Source of the DNA: Pratylenchus scribneri
Taxonomy: Eukaryota; Nematoda; Chromadorea; Rhabditida; Pratylenchidae
DNA length: 64,000 nucleotides
Reading direction: 5' to 3'
NCBI GenBank assembly: GCA_030063045.1
Contig: JAQSEB010000014.1
Span: 310,001-374,000, forward strand
Shown here: positions 10,401 to 22,283 of the stretch, piece by piece
How positions within the stretch are numbered: position 1 is the stretch's first letter
How the letters are laid out: every line of letters begins with the position of its first letter
The notes under the pieces: model-generated
Told to the model about the DNA's origin: nothing
Seen by the model: only the letters and a program-made list of their open reading frames with translations
Database searches by the model: none
Program-made: the position numbers and the translations under genes

Positions 10401-11994
10401 TATATATATATATATTCTATTCTATTTATATTCTATATTTTCTATTTATGTTATATTCTATTCTATTATTTTTATATTTATATTCTATTCTAATTATATT
10501 CTATTATAGTCTATTTATATTCTATTTATATTCTTTTTATTCTATTTATATTCTATTCTATTCTATTCTATTTATATTCTATTCTATTCTATTCTATTCT
10601 ATTCTATTATATTCTATTCTATTCTATTTATGTTATATTCAATTCTTTTTTATTCTATTCTATTCTATTTATATTCTATTCTATTTATATTCTATTCTAG
10701 TCTATTTATGTTATATTCAATTCTATTTTATTCTATTCTATTCTATTTTATACTATTCTATTTATTTATATTCTATTCTATTTCTATTCTATTTTAATTA
10801 TTTTATTCTATTTATGTTATATTCAATTCTATTCTAGTCTATTTATATTCTATTCTATTTTATTCTATTCTATTTATTTATATTCTATTCTATTTCTATT
10901 CTATTTTAATTATTCTATTCTATTTATGTTATATTCAATTCTATTATAATCTATTTATATTCTATTCTATTTATGTTATATTCTATTCTATTCTATTTTT
11001 TATTTATGTTATATTCAATTCTAATATAATCTATTTAATATTCTATTCTATTCTATTCTATTTGTGTTATATTCTATTCTATTATATTCTATTCTATTTC
11101 TATTCTATTTCTATTATATACTATTTCTATTCTATTCTATTCTATTCTATTTATATTCTATTCTATATTATATTCTATTCTAGTCTATTTATAATTTATA
11201 TTCTATTCTATTATAATCTATGTATATTCTATTCTATTTTTTCTATTCTATTCTATTTATATTATATTCTATTCTATTTTTTCTATTCTATTATATTTAT
11301 ATTATATTCTATTCTATTTATATTCTATATTTTCTATTTATGTTATATTCTATTCTATTAAATCTATTTATATTCTATTCTATTCTATTTATATTTTATT
11401 CTATTATATTCTATTATATTTTTATTATAATCTATATTTATCCCAATGCCAATTCCCAATTCCCAAATCCCAATCCCAATTTGGAAATATTATAAAATTA
11501 GAAATCATACCACGATTGATTGAGCATCGTAATTAATATGATTTTCAAGTCTAATTTATTTTTTAAATTCTTCAAAATATATAGTGTGTGTGTGTGTGTA
11601 TTCTATTCTACATTCCATTTTGCAGTTGTTAAAATCAAAAATTCGGCTGATTATCGAATCTACAAATCATGGATTGTTTTAATGTTGGTCACATTCTTCT
11701 GTTGGTTGCCGGTTCCATTGTTGATCACTTTTGTGTTTCCATCCCTTCAAATTCAAATGTCCGCCAACATAATCAATGACCTTCAACGTGCCCTTCTCCA
11801 ATTGAATAAAGCGGCCCAGGCCATAAATGCACCAATCCTTTTCATTTGCAGGTTCCAAATTAAATCCAAATTATTATTTTATTATTCATTTTAACAGTTC
11901 ACAATATCGAAAGGCAATGAGGAAGGAGATGAAGCGCTTTGTTGAATTAGTCAGCAAAAAACAAAATTTACACATTTCAATTGTTCCAATTTGA
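7480..11994 (+). CDS. Srsx-like chemoreceptor with giant satellite intron
   Basis: Six exons (7480-7595, 7655-7888, 8447-8569, 8615-8802, 11626-11851, 11898-11994) give 984 bases, 327 residues. Helix 1 is QCLICSFGLALNGFLAIVII; helix 3 ends LLMCSISIDRLISILFPV, the DRY-like position; then SYKRICSEHKFKYIAAFLIPP, CMPSDYVDAMATKIMYNVL, a long third loop, helix 6 VLMLVTFFCWLPVPLLI and helix 7 ending CSSQYRKAMRKEMKRF. This layout fits the nematode Srsx family, or a rhodopsin-like relative. Intron 4 is 2823 bases and mostly TTCTA satellite. Its donor was taken as GTGAGC at 8803; an earlier weak GTCCTC site would shorten loop 3. Intron 2 holds a GC-rich patch at 7985-8085. Confidence 0.82.
7975..8110. 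repeat. GC-rich insert in receptor intron 2
   Basis: A stretch with GGGACTAGGATCTCGTCCC (a hairpin) and GCCTTCGCCGGAGGC stands out from the AT-rich intron. It looks like a fragment of a dispersed repeat, but no terminal repeats or target duplication were identified. Confidence 0.4.
9325..11440. repeat. TTCTA satellite with higher-order blocks
   Basis: About 2.1 kb of TTCTA pentamers mixed with TTTATATTCTA variants, all within one receptor intron. Blocks are re-duplicated: a stretch of about 150 bases at about 10230-10370 recurs at about 11190-11330, partly also at about 9730-9800. The sequences CCCAATCCCAATTT occur on both flanks (9312-9325 and 11468-11481). Long open frames here (for example 10006-10509) are repeat artefacts. 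Confidence 0.95.
11584..11599. repeat. GT dinucleotide microsatellite
   Basis: Eight GT units just before the acceptor of receptor exon 5; it may act as part of the splicing environment. Confidence 0.9.
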
Positions 11995-14831
11995 TAATAA
12001 ATAAAAATTTGTATTTTGATTATTGGTCATTTCTCATTTATAATCATCAATTTATTATAAATTAATCATGTTTATGATAGCATTAGATTATTTTCTTATT
12101 AGTACAATAACAAAAAAATTGAATAGAAAATATGAAATGAATGTTTGCGTGAGGAATTTTAGAAAGTTATTTCCGTTTATTTTGTTTAAAATTCCTCAAT
12201 TCATTTTATAGTTATAAATTATTCTTTTTATAAATTAAGAAAGAAGCAGTAAATGTGGTATTTTTCTGTTATGAACCACCATATCAAAAAAATTAGGAAA
12301 ATGGTAAAATTTTGGATGTAGATCACGCACGAATCTGCCATTAAATTTGTCATTATCACCATTTTGGTTAAAAATATGCCAAATTTTGAGAAGAAAATGT
12401 CACGAGGAACTAAATAAAATTTTATTATTGGCAAATTATTGTGGCCAAAATAAATTCTTTTTTTTTGGTAAGATTTTTAACTTTAAATTTAACTGTTTGT
12501 AATTTGTAACTATGTCTAATAAATTTGGTATTCGGCTCACCGAGCTGTGTTGATTTAACTATAATATGGCTAAAAATTTTCACCAAAAATGGCCTTTGTC
12601 TCTCTTAGTATTTTCCTGCTGGTAAAAAAGTTGGCATATTTATACCAAGATGGTGAGATATGACAAAATTAATGCTAGATACATGATCTATGTCCAAAAT
12701 TCTACCAAGGACACCATTTTCATAATTTTTTATTAGGGCCATTCATAATAGAAAAATACAGAAAAGGCAACAAATTTCATTATTTTTATCATCTTTCCAA
12801 CATCATTTTCCTTAAATTTCCGCCAAAAATAGAGAACAAAAGGAAGGAAGTCATATGGATGACTATTAAATTCCTTGTTTCATCCTAAAAAAATTTTCTA
12901 TTTTGATCCTTGGCATTGACAAACTAACATCAATGGTCAATGCCAAAACTATTAATATTTATTTTAATTTCCTCTAAAAAATGTACCACCAAAAGTCAAT
13001 AAAAGCACAAATTTGGCATAATCCATCCAATTTTGTGTCCTTATTAATTTGTTTTAATTTCCTCTAAAAATGTACCAACAATAAAAGCACAAATTTGGCA
13101 TAATCCATCCAATTTTGTGTCCTTATTAATTTATTTTAATTTCCTTATTTAATTTACTTAAATATATTCAAATTTAGCCAAAAATATACTAAATATGTTG
13201 CAATTTTCTGCCTTTTTTGTAACAATAATTTTATTTTATGGAAGAACAATTAACCAACAGAATTTGATCACAAATCTCACAAAAAAATTAAGCCAAGATT
13301 GTCTTCAGGAAATCCTTTAAAAAAAATTTAAAAAGAATTTCCGGCCATAATAGGAATGAAATAATATTCTCCAGACAAAATTGTTATTATAGTTTATAGT
13401 TGGAATATTTGTGTCCAAAATTTGAATATAAATATTTTCGTTGAAAATGAATGGAATCAAATTTTAATTTTCAACAAATGCCTATAATAAATTTAAAATT
13501 GCCAAAAATGCGTAAATGAGAATTTATTAAATTTACATATTTAAAAGAAATTAAATTATTATCAAAATTAACCTCCAATTTAATATAAAAATGTTACGCA
13601 AATTTTTCTTCAAAATTCATTTTTTAATTCCAAACATTTTTGACATGAACTTTGGCCAAAAATTAAAAAAAAAATGTTAAAAGTCATATGAAGTACCAGA
13701 AATCATTTTTGTGACATAAATCACAGTGTGATTGATGCCCTAGGGAAAATGCCTCCAAAAAAAGAAAACAGTAATTGGAATTTCAGTCCTCTCTGCAAAA
13801 TGCATTCATACTTGGAAGCCGAAATAAATTATCCCCAGAAAATTCTCGAAACACCTTTTTAAACATCTGCCAAAATGCACTAAAAAGAATAATATTTTTG
13901 TTAATTTCCTTAAGCCAATTAAAAACATTGCAATTTTTTAAAAACATTATTTTTGTCAAATAAAATTGGTACATTCTTTTCTGTTTTTCCATTTTTTATT
14001 CCTTCATTTTTGATTGAATGAATTATTTGGCCAATAATAATATACGGTTGCCTTCCCTATAATATTTAATATAATAATAAATAAATTATTATTAACAAAA
14101 ATTGGAGTCAACATTTGGTCGCCACCTGCATTTCCCCCTCTATTTTTATGGCCATTTTTATTCTATCCAAAAAAAATGATTAAATTAGTCCTTGACATTG
14201 TACAAAGTCCAGTCCATTGTTTTTTGTTCAATTTTAGCACCCAAAAATATGGCTAAAACACCGGACAAAAATTGATTATGAGAATTGAATTAAATGTCCC
14301 AGCAAATTGTTTACATTTAATTTATATTCAGATGAATATAAATCATTTGCATTTTATATTAAATTAATTACCCAAAATGAAATAAAAAATTATTTTCTAT
14401 TTTGAATATATAAATTTTGGATGGTTTTTCATGTTAATTTGCCTATATAAAAATTTTTGACTGTTGAAATATTTCCCCGAATTTGATCTTTAATTTTAGT
14501 CCATCCTTGTCAAAAAGGGCAACAAATTCTCAATGGACTCAATCAAAGTCATATTATTTTATTCTTTTTGAATGGGATTAATTAAAAATACCACTTTTCA
14601 TCAGAAACATAATAGTAATAATCCCCTCTTTATATGGCCAAATATTTCAACAATATTCACATTCATTTTTTTCTCATCAAATTAGGAAATAATGAGAGGA
14701 AATTAATGTTTCATTTTTCATATAAAAATAGAAAACAAAACACAAAAATATTAAAATTAATTCCTTATAAAATTATTTCATTTTAATTTTAGATTATTTC
14801 AATTAAAATTCTAAACAATTTCAACAATAAA
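11995..14831. other. long intergenic stretch without supported genes
   Basis: Nearly 2.8 kb of AT-rich DNA. It holds the tandem duplication at 12957-13146. Small ORFs at 12228-12434 (-), 13775-13963 (+) and 13783-13992 (-) show no motif, signal peptide or splice support. Confidence 0.5.
12957..13146. repeat. two-copy tandem duplication, about 90 bp unit
   Basis: TTTTAATTTCCTCTAAAAA is followed by CAAATTTGGCATAATCCATC and TTTTGTGTCCTTATTAATTT twice in a row, the second copy with a small deletion; a third partial start follows. Confidence 0.85.
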
Positions 14832-17196
14832 ATGGCTGAAGAATTTGGTAAATTAAAAAAAAATTATAATAAATTATTAAAATGTAGATTTGGTACGGAC
14901 AATCTATTCGGGTTGCGCATTTGGGACATTCTCGCTGGGAATGGTGTTCAACATTTTCCTCCTTTGGCTCATCCTTAAGAAGACACCGGCCCCAATGCTC
15001 ATTTACAGTAAATTGTTGATGGCCCCCTGTATTATGGTAATAAATGGAATAAAATAAAATAAAATCATTTCCCCCAAATAAAAGGATTTATTCATTGCCC
15101 TCATCACTTTCCTAGTTCAGCCAATTCCCATTGTTGACCATGGATTCCATGCCGTCATCCAGAATGGCTTCTTCCGTACAACCTCATCCATTTACAATTA
15201 TTCTGTATGTATCAATATCCAATACCGTATTTCCTCTATATATTATTGTTCCTTCCCTCTCCAGTAAGAAGCCCCCTTTAAATTGTAGCACTCCCTCCCT
15301 CTATTTTGGAACCCCCTTTCTAGAGGCAATTTCATTTGAAAGCAGGGTTGCCGCGAATACATGAAAAAGTCGGATATGGATACGGATAAGCCAAAATTTT
15401 CGGATACGGATATCAGAAAAAAAACCGGATATCGGATTTCGGATACCGATAGGCAATCCTGATTTGAAGCCCACTCCATCGATTTTTGTCAAAATTGATT
15501 ACCTTTAAGTGAAATATAGCCAAAAATAGCAAATTTATCAAAATTTACACAATATTTAGCCGAAATTAATAGATTATTTTCTAAAATGATTAAAACAAGT
15601 TATATTTTTCAAAAATGACAAAAAAAAAGCCTCAAAACAACAAAAAAGATTCAATCTTAAAAAATTTTCTGAAAAATAAAAGCTCACTCCCCCCTCTAAT
15701 AAAAGCCCCCTTTGAAAGAGGTTCTCTGAAAAATAGTAACCCCGAGGTCACTAATAGAGGAAATATTTCATTTCAAATTATTTATTTTCATTTCATTTTA
15801 GGCCAATGTCCTTTGGTTTCAAATGCTTTTGCTCTTCCTCTGCTGCACAACAATTCAATTCATTTTTCGTTATTATATGATTATAAAGTCAGCAAAAATG
15901 AATATTAAAAATAAATTCATTTTAATATTCAGCGGTGAATTGTCAACTAAAATGAAATATTTTCCCGGTTTTGTGATTGCAATTTTGTTGGTTGCCCATA
16001 TTCTGTTGCATTTTTGGTCCGATTATCCATATGAGGAATATACAAAATTAATGGAGGAATTGTCCGAAAAAGTCAAAGAGGAAATGGGCATTACCGAAAT
16101 TCGCTTTTCTTCATTTACTCCAGCCGTTTGTTTTTATGAATATTTCCTAATTTAGCTTTTCATTTCAGCGTTCTTATCAATGGATTTTGCATTGTGCCGC
16201 AATGATTTCCATTTTCGCAATTTGCTATTGCATTATTATTGTATGTTGAATATTAGGGTTGCGTTCCCCAACCCTAATCTGACTGAACCCGAACCCTATC
16301 AACGAAATTTTAGCCTTCCAAACCCGAACCTTATATTGCCAAACCCGACAAAACCCCAACATACTATCGGGTTCAGGTTTTATCGGTAATGACAAGCGAT
16401 CCATATTTTTGGATTTGAGCAGATTTTTTAAGGATTTTTAATTTTTTTTTGTAAAAATTTTCTCACTAGATTGCCATTTTTGGCTGGAAAAATATTCCTC
16501 AAAAAGTCGAGATCCCGACCGAAGCCGATCAAAAATGCCAAACTCAAAGCCTAACCCGATAAAACCTGATCCCGACAATCTCACTTCTGAAGTTCGGGAG
16601 CGCAACTCTATTGAATATTTATTCCAATTCCACGAGTAATTCCGCTTATTTACAATTTAGTTTTGTTTCCTCGGCACTCGCCGTTACATCCAAAAATCAT
16701 ACGGTAATTTTATGGTCAATGGAATGGTTTTGACCAATGTCCGAAAGAATTTACGAATGCAAGAATACAACAATCAAGTGACAACGGCACTCATTGTTCA
16801 AGTGATTCAATCGAATATTTTATCATTTATTAAATTTTCATTTTAGGCATTTTTGCCAACGGTTGAGGTGATAGAATTAAGTTTGCAGACAACATTGCCA
16901 ATATTCTTCCCAACCGCCAATATTGTCCATTTTATGGTCTTTGCCGCCATTCCACTTTATTTTATTCCGGTTTGAACAACTCAAAATGATACCAATAATT
17001 TATTTTTGTTCAGGTTTTAAACCCATTGGCCACAATGTTATTGGTTAAACCATACAGGAGAGCATTGTTAAAAATGGTTGGAATTGACACAAAAAGGCGA
17101 ATAAAAGCCATTGAATGCAACAATAACAAAGAGAGAATTCAAACATCAAGCACTCCAATTGAAGTACCCAAAGCTGTGCCGATGCCGATCATTTAA
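14832..17196 (+). CDS. Srd-like chemoreceptor
   Basis: Nine exons (14832-14847, 14888-15036, 15085-15204, 15802-15887, 15933-16125, 16169-16240, 16661-16801, 16847-16969, 17014-17196) give 1083 bases, 360 residues. It begins MAEEFDLVRTIYSGCAFGTF; helix 2 region DLFIALITFLVQPIPIVDHG resembles the Srd family's FLxQxRxIP motif; the last exon begins VLNPLATMLLVKPYRRALLK, the NPxxT...PYR end typical of Str/Srd receptors. Introns 3 and 6 are enlarged by MITEs that the paralogue at 22284 lacks. Exons 1-3 are nearly identical to that paralogue, later exons much less so. Predicted chemosensory receptor; Srd versus another Str-superfamily member is uncertain. Confidence 0.85.
15228..15765. mobile_element. 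TA-flanked MITE in receptor intron
   Basis: Ends are TATTTCCTCTAT and AATAGAGGAAATA, inverted copies flanked by TA, in intron 3 of the Srd-like gene. The paralogue's intron is 44 bases and lacks it. The same family is at 20100-20207. TA target and short inverted ends suggest a Tc1/mariner-type non-autonomous element. Confidence 0.7.
15343..15461. mobile_element. small hAT-like MITE nested in the TA-flanked MITE
   Basis: Ends CAGGGTTGCC and GGCAATCCTG are inverted with one mismatch. Flanks ATTTGAAAG and ATTTGAAG resemble an 8-bp duplication with one indel. The core is rich in GGATA and CGGATA repeats. Confidence 0.6.
16254..16610. mobile_element. hAT-like MITE, 357 bp, with 8-bp target duplication
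   Basis: Starts TAGGGTTGCGTTCCC and ends GGGAGCGCAACTCTA (near-perfect inverted ends). TTGAATAT occurs directly on both sides (16246-16253 and 16611-16618). It lies in intron 6 of the Srd-like gene; the paralogue intron is 52 bases. The core has repeated AACCCGAACC-type motifs. Confidence 0.85.
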
Positions 17197-17649
17197 TGAT
17201 GTAATGTGAGGATTTTGATTTGATTGAATTGTACAAAATGATGAAAATACTTATAAAAATATTTAAAATTATTTCCTTATTGTAAACAAATTGTATTAAT
17301 ACTTATTATCTTTCATTAGATAAATTTATTGTGCAAAAATATTTTAATTAAATTATTATGCGGGTAACTTTCGGTTATGCCACCCACTCTCTTGAAATAA
17401 TTCTGACTTCTGAATTCTGATTCTGACACAAAGTGGGGGGGGGGGGGGGGGGGAGGGATCCAAATTCACTGAAAAATATGTAATGGCGTAATATCGAAAA
17501 ATAAGTGTAGAAAATTTGTATAGTGAAAAATACCCTAGAAAATGAGTTATAATATAAATAATCAGATGTAAGTGGCATAACCGAAAAGTACTTTTTATAA
17601 TAGGAATATTTCAATGAACGAAAATTGATTTGTATTTAAGGTTGGATTT
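17197..17649. other. intergenic with a 19-base G run
   Basis: AT-rich 3' flank of the Srd-like gene. 17435-17453 is an uninterrupted run of 19 G. A minus-strand ORF over 17375-17614 reads through this run and is not supported. Confidence 0.6.
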
Positions 17650-18599
17650 CAGGGGTGCCATCTCCAAAAGTCAAAACCCCGGCATTCGGGTCTAAAAACC
17701 CGGCAAAACTCCGGCAAAAATTTTCAAAACCCCGGTAAAAACCCGGCATCTTTTAAAACGTGTTAAAATGCAATTTAGTAAAAGCTTGTAAAAATTTTCT
17801 ACTTCAGATTTATATTTTTAATTGACTTTTTGAGCATATTTTTAATTGACTTTTTGAGCATGTGCGTTATGAAATAAAGATATCATAAGCTTTAAAAATC
17901 GGTCTGCCGTCAAAAAGTTTAGCCAGAAAAAGCCGCGAAGGAAGGAAAAAAATTAGCTAAAAATGGCCCTGATAGGTAGAAAAAGTAGCTAAAAAAGCCC
18001 TGATAGGGAGAAAAAATAGCTAAAAATGGGCCCTGATTGGAAGAAAAATTAGCTAAAAATGGCCGCGCAGCGAAAAATTAGACCCAAAAATGGCCGCGCA
18101 GCGAAAAATTAGACCCAAAGATGGCCGCGCAGCGAAAAATTAGACCCAAAAATGGCCGCGCAGCGAAAAATTAGACCCAAAAATGGCCGCGCAGCGAAAA
18201 ATTAGACCCAAAGATGGCCGCGCAGCGAAAAATTAGACCCAAAAATGGCCGCGCAGCGAAAAATTAGACCCAAAAATGGCCGCGCAGCGAAAAATTAGAC
18301 CCAAAAATGGCCGCGCAGCGAAAAATTAGACCCAAAAATGGCCGCGCAGCGAAAAATTAGACCCAAAGATGGCCGCGCAGCGAAAAATTAGACCCAAAAA
18401 TGGCCTCGCAGCGAAAAATTAGACCCAAAAATGGCCGCGCAGCGAAAAATTTAGCTAAAAATTTAAAAACATGGCAAAACCCGGCAAAATATGAAAAACC
18501 CGGCAAAAAACCCGGCACTTTCAAAACCCCGGCAAAACCCCGGCCGGGACATCAAAAACCCGGGAAATGCCGGGTTTCCCCGGTATTATGGCAGCCCTG
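17650..18599. mobile_element. hAT-like non-autonomous element, 950 bp
   Basis: Ends CAGGGGTGCCAT and ATGGCAGCCCTG match as 11 of 12 inverted bases. TTGGATTT flanks both sides exactly (17642-17649 and 18600-18607), the 8-bp target duplication expected for hAT transposons. No transposase ORF. The interior has ACCCCGGCAAAA-type motifs near both ends and a minisatellite in the middle. Confidence 0.9.
18055..18450. repeat. 31-bp minisatellite inside the hAT-like element
   Basis: About 13 near-identical units containing TGGCCGCGCAGCGAAAAATT followed by AGACCCAAAAA. Variants are single-base (AAAGATGG for AAAAATGG; CCTCGC for CCGCGC). Confidence 0.95.
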
Positions 18600-18607
18600 T
18601 TGGATTT

Positions 18608-19152
18608 AGCCTCTGCTGGTCAATTTGGGAATTATGATCATCCGTCAATTCCAAAAATGTTGAAATTTTTTATGGAAAAATTTATTTTTTGAAATGTGAA
18701 CACGCAATCTAAATTTAAAATGGTTTTCTTTGATGTTGCGTGCCAATTTTTAGGCAAATATATTAATTTTCCTATTAGAAATTCATTTTATTATTTTTTA
18801 TGAAATTTATCCTCTCGTAATTTCTAAATTTCCATTTTATATTGATTCTGAATTTGTCATTTATTTAATAATGAGAATTAAATTAATTTCACTTTCGTTG
18901 TGAAGTGGAAATTTGATGATCCAATGATGAATATTAGTACATTGAATAAAATATTCCCATGAAAATACTGGTTAATTGTGTGCACGAATTCACATTCAGC
19001 AGATCCGCCCCCCCCCCCTCCACATTCCATTCAAATTTAGTATTTTATTCTTTTTAATTTTACATCACTGGAAAATATTTGAGAAAATAATTTTGATTTT
19101 ATCCATTTAGAATATTTGTATATTCCAAATCAATTATACTTTTAACTTTGCA
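18608..19152. other. intergenic, with an 11-base C run
   Basis: AT-rich upstream region of the third Sra-like receptor; 19008-19018 is a run of C. No other structure seen. Confidence 0.5.
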
Positions 19153-20644
19153 ATGAATGTCACTGAATTGAGCTTAATTTCTTCGGAATTTATAAATTAT
19201 TTTCGCTTTTCCATCAATTCGGCCAATTTGTTGGCAATTTTCCTCCAAATTCCAATTTCACTTGGAAATTGTTGGATTCTTTTGGGCACTGCCTTCATCC
19301 ATCCAAATTTGAAATGCATTTTGATGGCACAAAGTGTTTGCTTTTGCACATTTTCAATTTCAAGATGTGCCCAAATTTTCAATGTTCTCATTTTTGGGCC
19401 AGAACATTTTCTGGACAATTTTCTGCTTCAGGCATTAAAAATTAATTTATTTTAATAAATATTCTTTTTCAGTCCATTTTAGTGTTCTCAATCACATTTT
19501 TGAATTCCATTGGCCATATTCTCTTTATTGAACGACTTTTGGCAACAATTTTATACAAAAAATATGAACGCCAACATCGTTGCTTTCCCAGCATTGGATT
19601 ATTGCTCATTTTTATTGTATTAAAATTAATAATAAATATTTATTTATTTATTTAAATAATTTTTTAGATTGCATTTTCTGCCTATACAACATTTGAACAA
19701 GTTTTAAATTCCGATTCCAATAATAATCCCAATAAAATATTGGAATTTCGTCTCGGCACCCTCATTTCATATGGACTCATTGTTTTTTTAGCCTTCTTAG
19801 AAATTTTTGCCATTTTCTTGTTGGGCACATACAATTTGAAAAAATACAAATTACAATTGAGGGCAAATGGTTGCGGGGAACACAATCTCAGCGAAAGATT
19901 CCAAGTAAATTTAAATATGTACGACTGATCTTTAGAGTCTAAATTCTTTGTTTACGATTAATTTAGATTTTATAGAATTTTACTTTGGTTTCTAATGGAA
20001 TTGGATCAAATTTTTGATTATCCATTTAATGGAAAATAAAATGAAAAAATACCCAAAATTCTTCATATTTATTTTAAAAATAAATAAAAATTAAATCCGT
20101 ATTTCTTCTATTAGTGGTCCCGAGGCTACTAAATTTCGAGTACTTCTAGGGGAGCTATAAATAGAGGGAGAGCTTCAAATAGAGAAGGGCTATTGATAGA
20201 AGAAATAATTTAATTTAATTTTAGACATGTGAAAATATTCGAACTGCTCGTCAATTGGCTCCAATTTTTGCACTTCATTCTGCCAATCTTTTTTTCATCA
20301 ATTCATTCCCATTTGCAATATATTTTGGCATTTTAAATGGCCCATTATCCATTGAATTGAGCAGTGAAATAATATTCTTTTTAATGAATTGCACAAATAT
20401 TGGCATCGAATATTTCATAATTTGGTGAATATTTAAAATAGAATAATTTAATATTATTTTTTTTAGTAAACATCCAATACTTCGCCGTAATGCTCAAAAA
20501 TTGTTGGTTAAATTAAAATTGCTTTTTTGCAAATTCCGTGTCGCCGATTTTGAATCATCAATCCAAAAACAACAAAACATTCAGCAGAGGCGAAACAATG
20601 AAGCAGATGAACATTTTAAAATGTTAAAGCAGGAATGGGCTTAA
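19153..20644 (+). CDS. Sra/Srab/Sre-like chemoreceptor
   Basis: Five exons (19153-19431, 19473-19616, 19668-19904, 20225-20424, 20467-20644) give 1038 bases, 345 residues. Key blocks: FIHPNLKCILMAQSVCFC, GPEHFLDNFLLQ, NSIGHILFIERLLATILYKK, YTTFEQ, HNLSERFQ, CENIRTARQLAP, CKHPILRRNAQKLL and a C-terminal FKMLKQEWA. Intron 1 starts with GC (19432) while the same intron in the 2784 gene starts with GT. Intron 4 carries a 108-bp MITE. Exon 3 corresponds to two exons of the 2784 gene. Predicted chemosensory G-protein-coupled receptor. Confidence 0.85.
20100..20207. mobile_element. short TA-flanked MITE in receptor intron
   Basis: Ends TATTTCTTCTAT and ATAGAAGAAATA; the same family as 15228-15765. 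It lies just before the acceptor of exon 4. Confidence 0.7.
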
Positions 20645-22283
20645 TATAAATAAACAAATATAATCATGCTTATATTTTAATAAATATCATTTGATAGATA
20701 CAATTTTATGAAAATTTGTGATAAAGCCATGAAATGATGATAGAATAATAAAGTTATTATGGATTATTTCTATATCATTTTATTGAACTTTAAATTGACT
20801 ACAATGCATTGACCTTTGTTGGATTAGCTATGCTTAAAAAGGGAACGAAAACAATTTTATCTAATCAACATTTTTGAAGCTATATTTTAGCTATAATCGA
20901 AATGATGATTAATGTATTTTGAAACTATTATTTATAAACAATTTTATGCCCAAGGACAAATACAACTCAAACTAAATATATTAGATACAGTATGCTTTAC
21001 AATATCGATCTAGTCTAAGTAAGCTGATTTCTGATTGGTCCTAAATGGTCACTACTTTTATGGAATTTAATTATTAAATCTCATAAAAATGTGTCTCCAA
21101 ATGCGAACCCAATAAATGCATTAAACTCCAAAAATCGTCTACATCGGATATTAGTTTTCGCCAAAAGAATATATTCCCCCGTTTTCCTGTTCATTTTTTG
21201 GACCATTTCTGATGAATTCCAATATCCTTCCAAATTATTTCCTTAACAATCTTAATACTAAATTAATTTTTCCAAAAAGAATATTAGAATTTTGCAGACA
21301 AAAAAAGATGTAAAAGAGCATGCCAAAATTGGCCATTTTTATTTTAATAAAATATTCCAGCAATAATATTTGATGATGTTTCCGTACTAAAATGGTGTAA
21401 ATATTTTCATTTCCTTGGCCAAAAATGTTCCTCATTTTATTAATTATTTCCCAAAAATACCCAAAATAACAGAAAATATTATTTCCGCAATTCTGTGATT
21501 AATTTATAAAATAAGTATTATGGTTAAATATTTATTTCCCTCAATCGGAAAATATTTACTATCTATAAAATGATGAAATATTATATAATAAATGCCAATG
21601 CCAATGGCAAATGGCATTGTTTTTTAACATCAAAGATCTATATTTATTTATTTATTTATTTGACCATCATATTTTTAAATATTTAAGGCTCAAATTAGGA
21701 TTCATTTGTTGAATATCCTCCAGAGTCCACACTCCACACATATATTTTTTACCAATATATTCATTCTTCGTTTTCATTTGTGGGCGTCTGGCTAATGGGT
21801 TTTATAAATCCAAAAATAAATTAATTAATCTTATTCAATTTTGTTTAAAAACATCAAAATTACATCTAATTGTTTCATATTAAAAAAAAATGAAAGAATC
21901 GAGAACAAAAAAGGACAAATGACCAAATAATAAATAGCTTAAATTAAATAATCACAACATATATTTTTCCGCTCATATGATTCCATTCATTCATTCATTC
22001 ATTCATTCATTCATTCTTTCTTTCATTCAATCCAAATTTGTTCATTCTTTTTATGTTAATTTTTGGTCATTTGTTCTTTTGGGATTCCCGGTTGTTTTCT
22101 AATTTCAATAAATGAAATATTTGTGTCCATGTCCTTTAATTAACAGCATATAAAATTGAATAAAATAGGAAATTTATTATTTGTATTATTCATAAATCCA
22201 AGGATTAAATTGTGTTTTATTGAAATGTTTTTAAAATATTCATAATTTTAGATCTTTCATAAATTTAAAATTTGAATTGTGAA
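20645..22283. other. intergenic
   Basis: 1.6 kb of AT-rich DNA. A TTCA microsatellite lies at about 21987-22020. Short ORFs (for example 21235-21435 minus) have no support. Confidence 0.5.

Noticed and set aside
9307..11495. Several plus-strand ORFs of 60-170 codons rich in Tyr, Ile, Leu, Phe
   Set aside because: They are translations of the TTCTA satellite inside a receptor intron.
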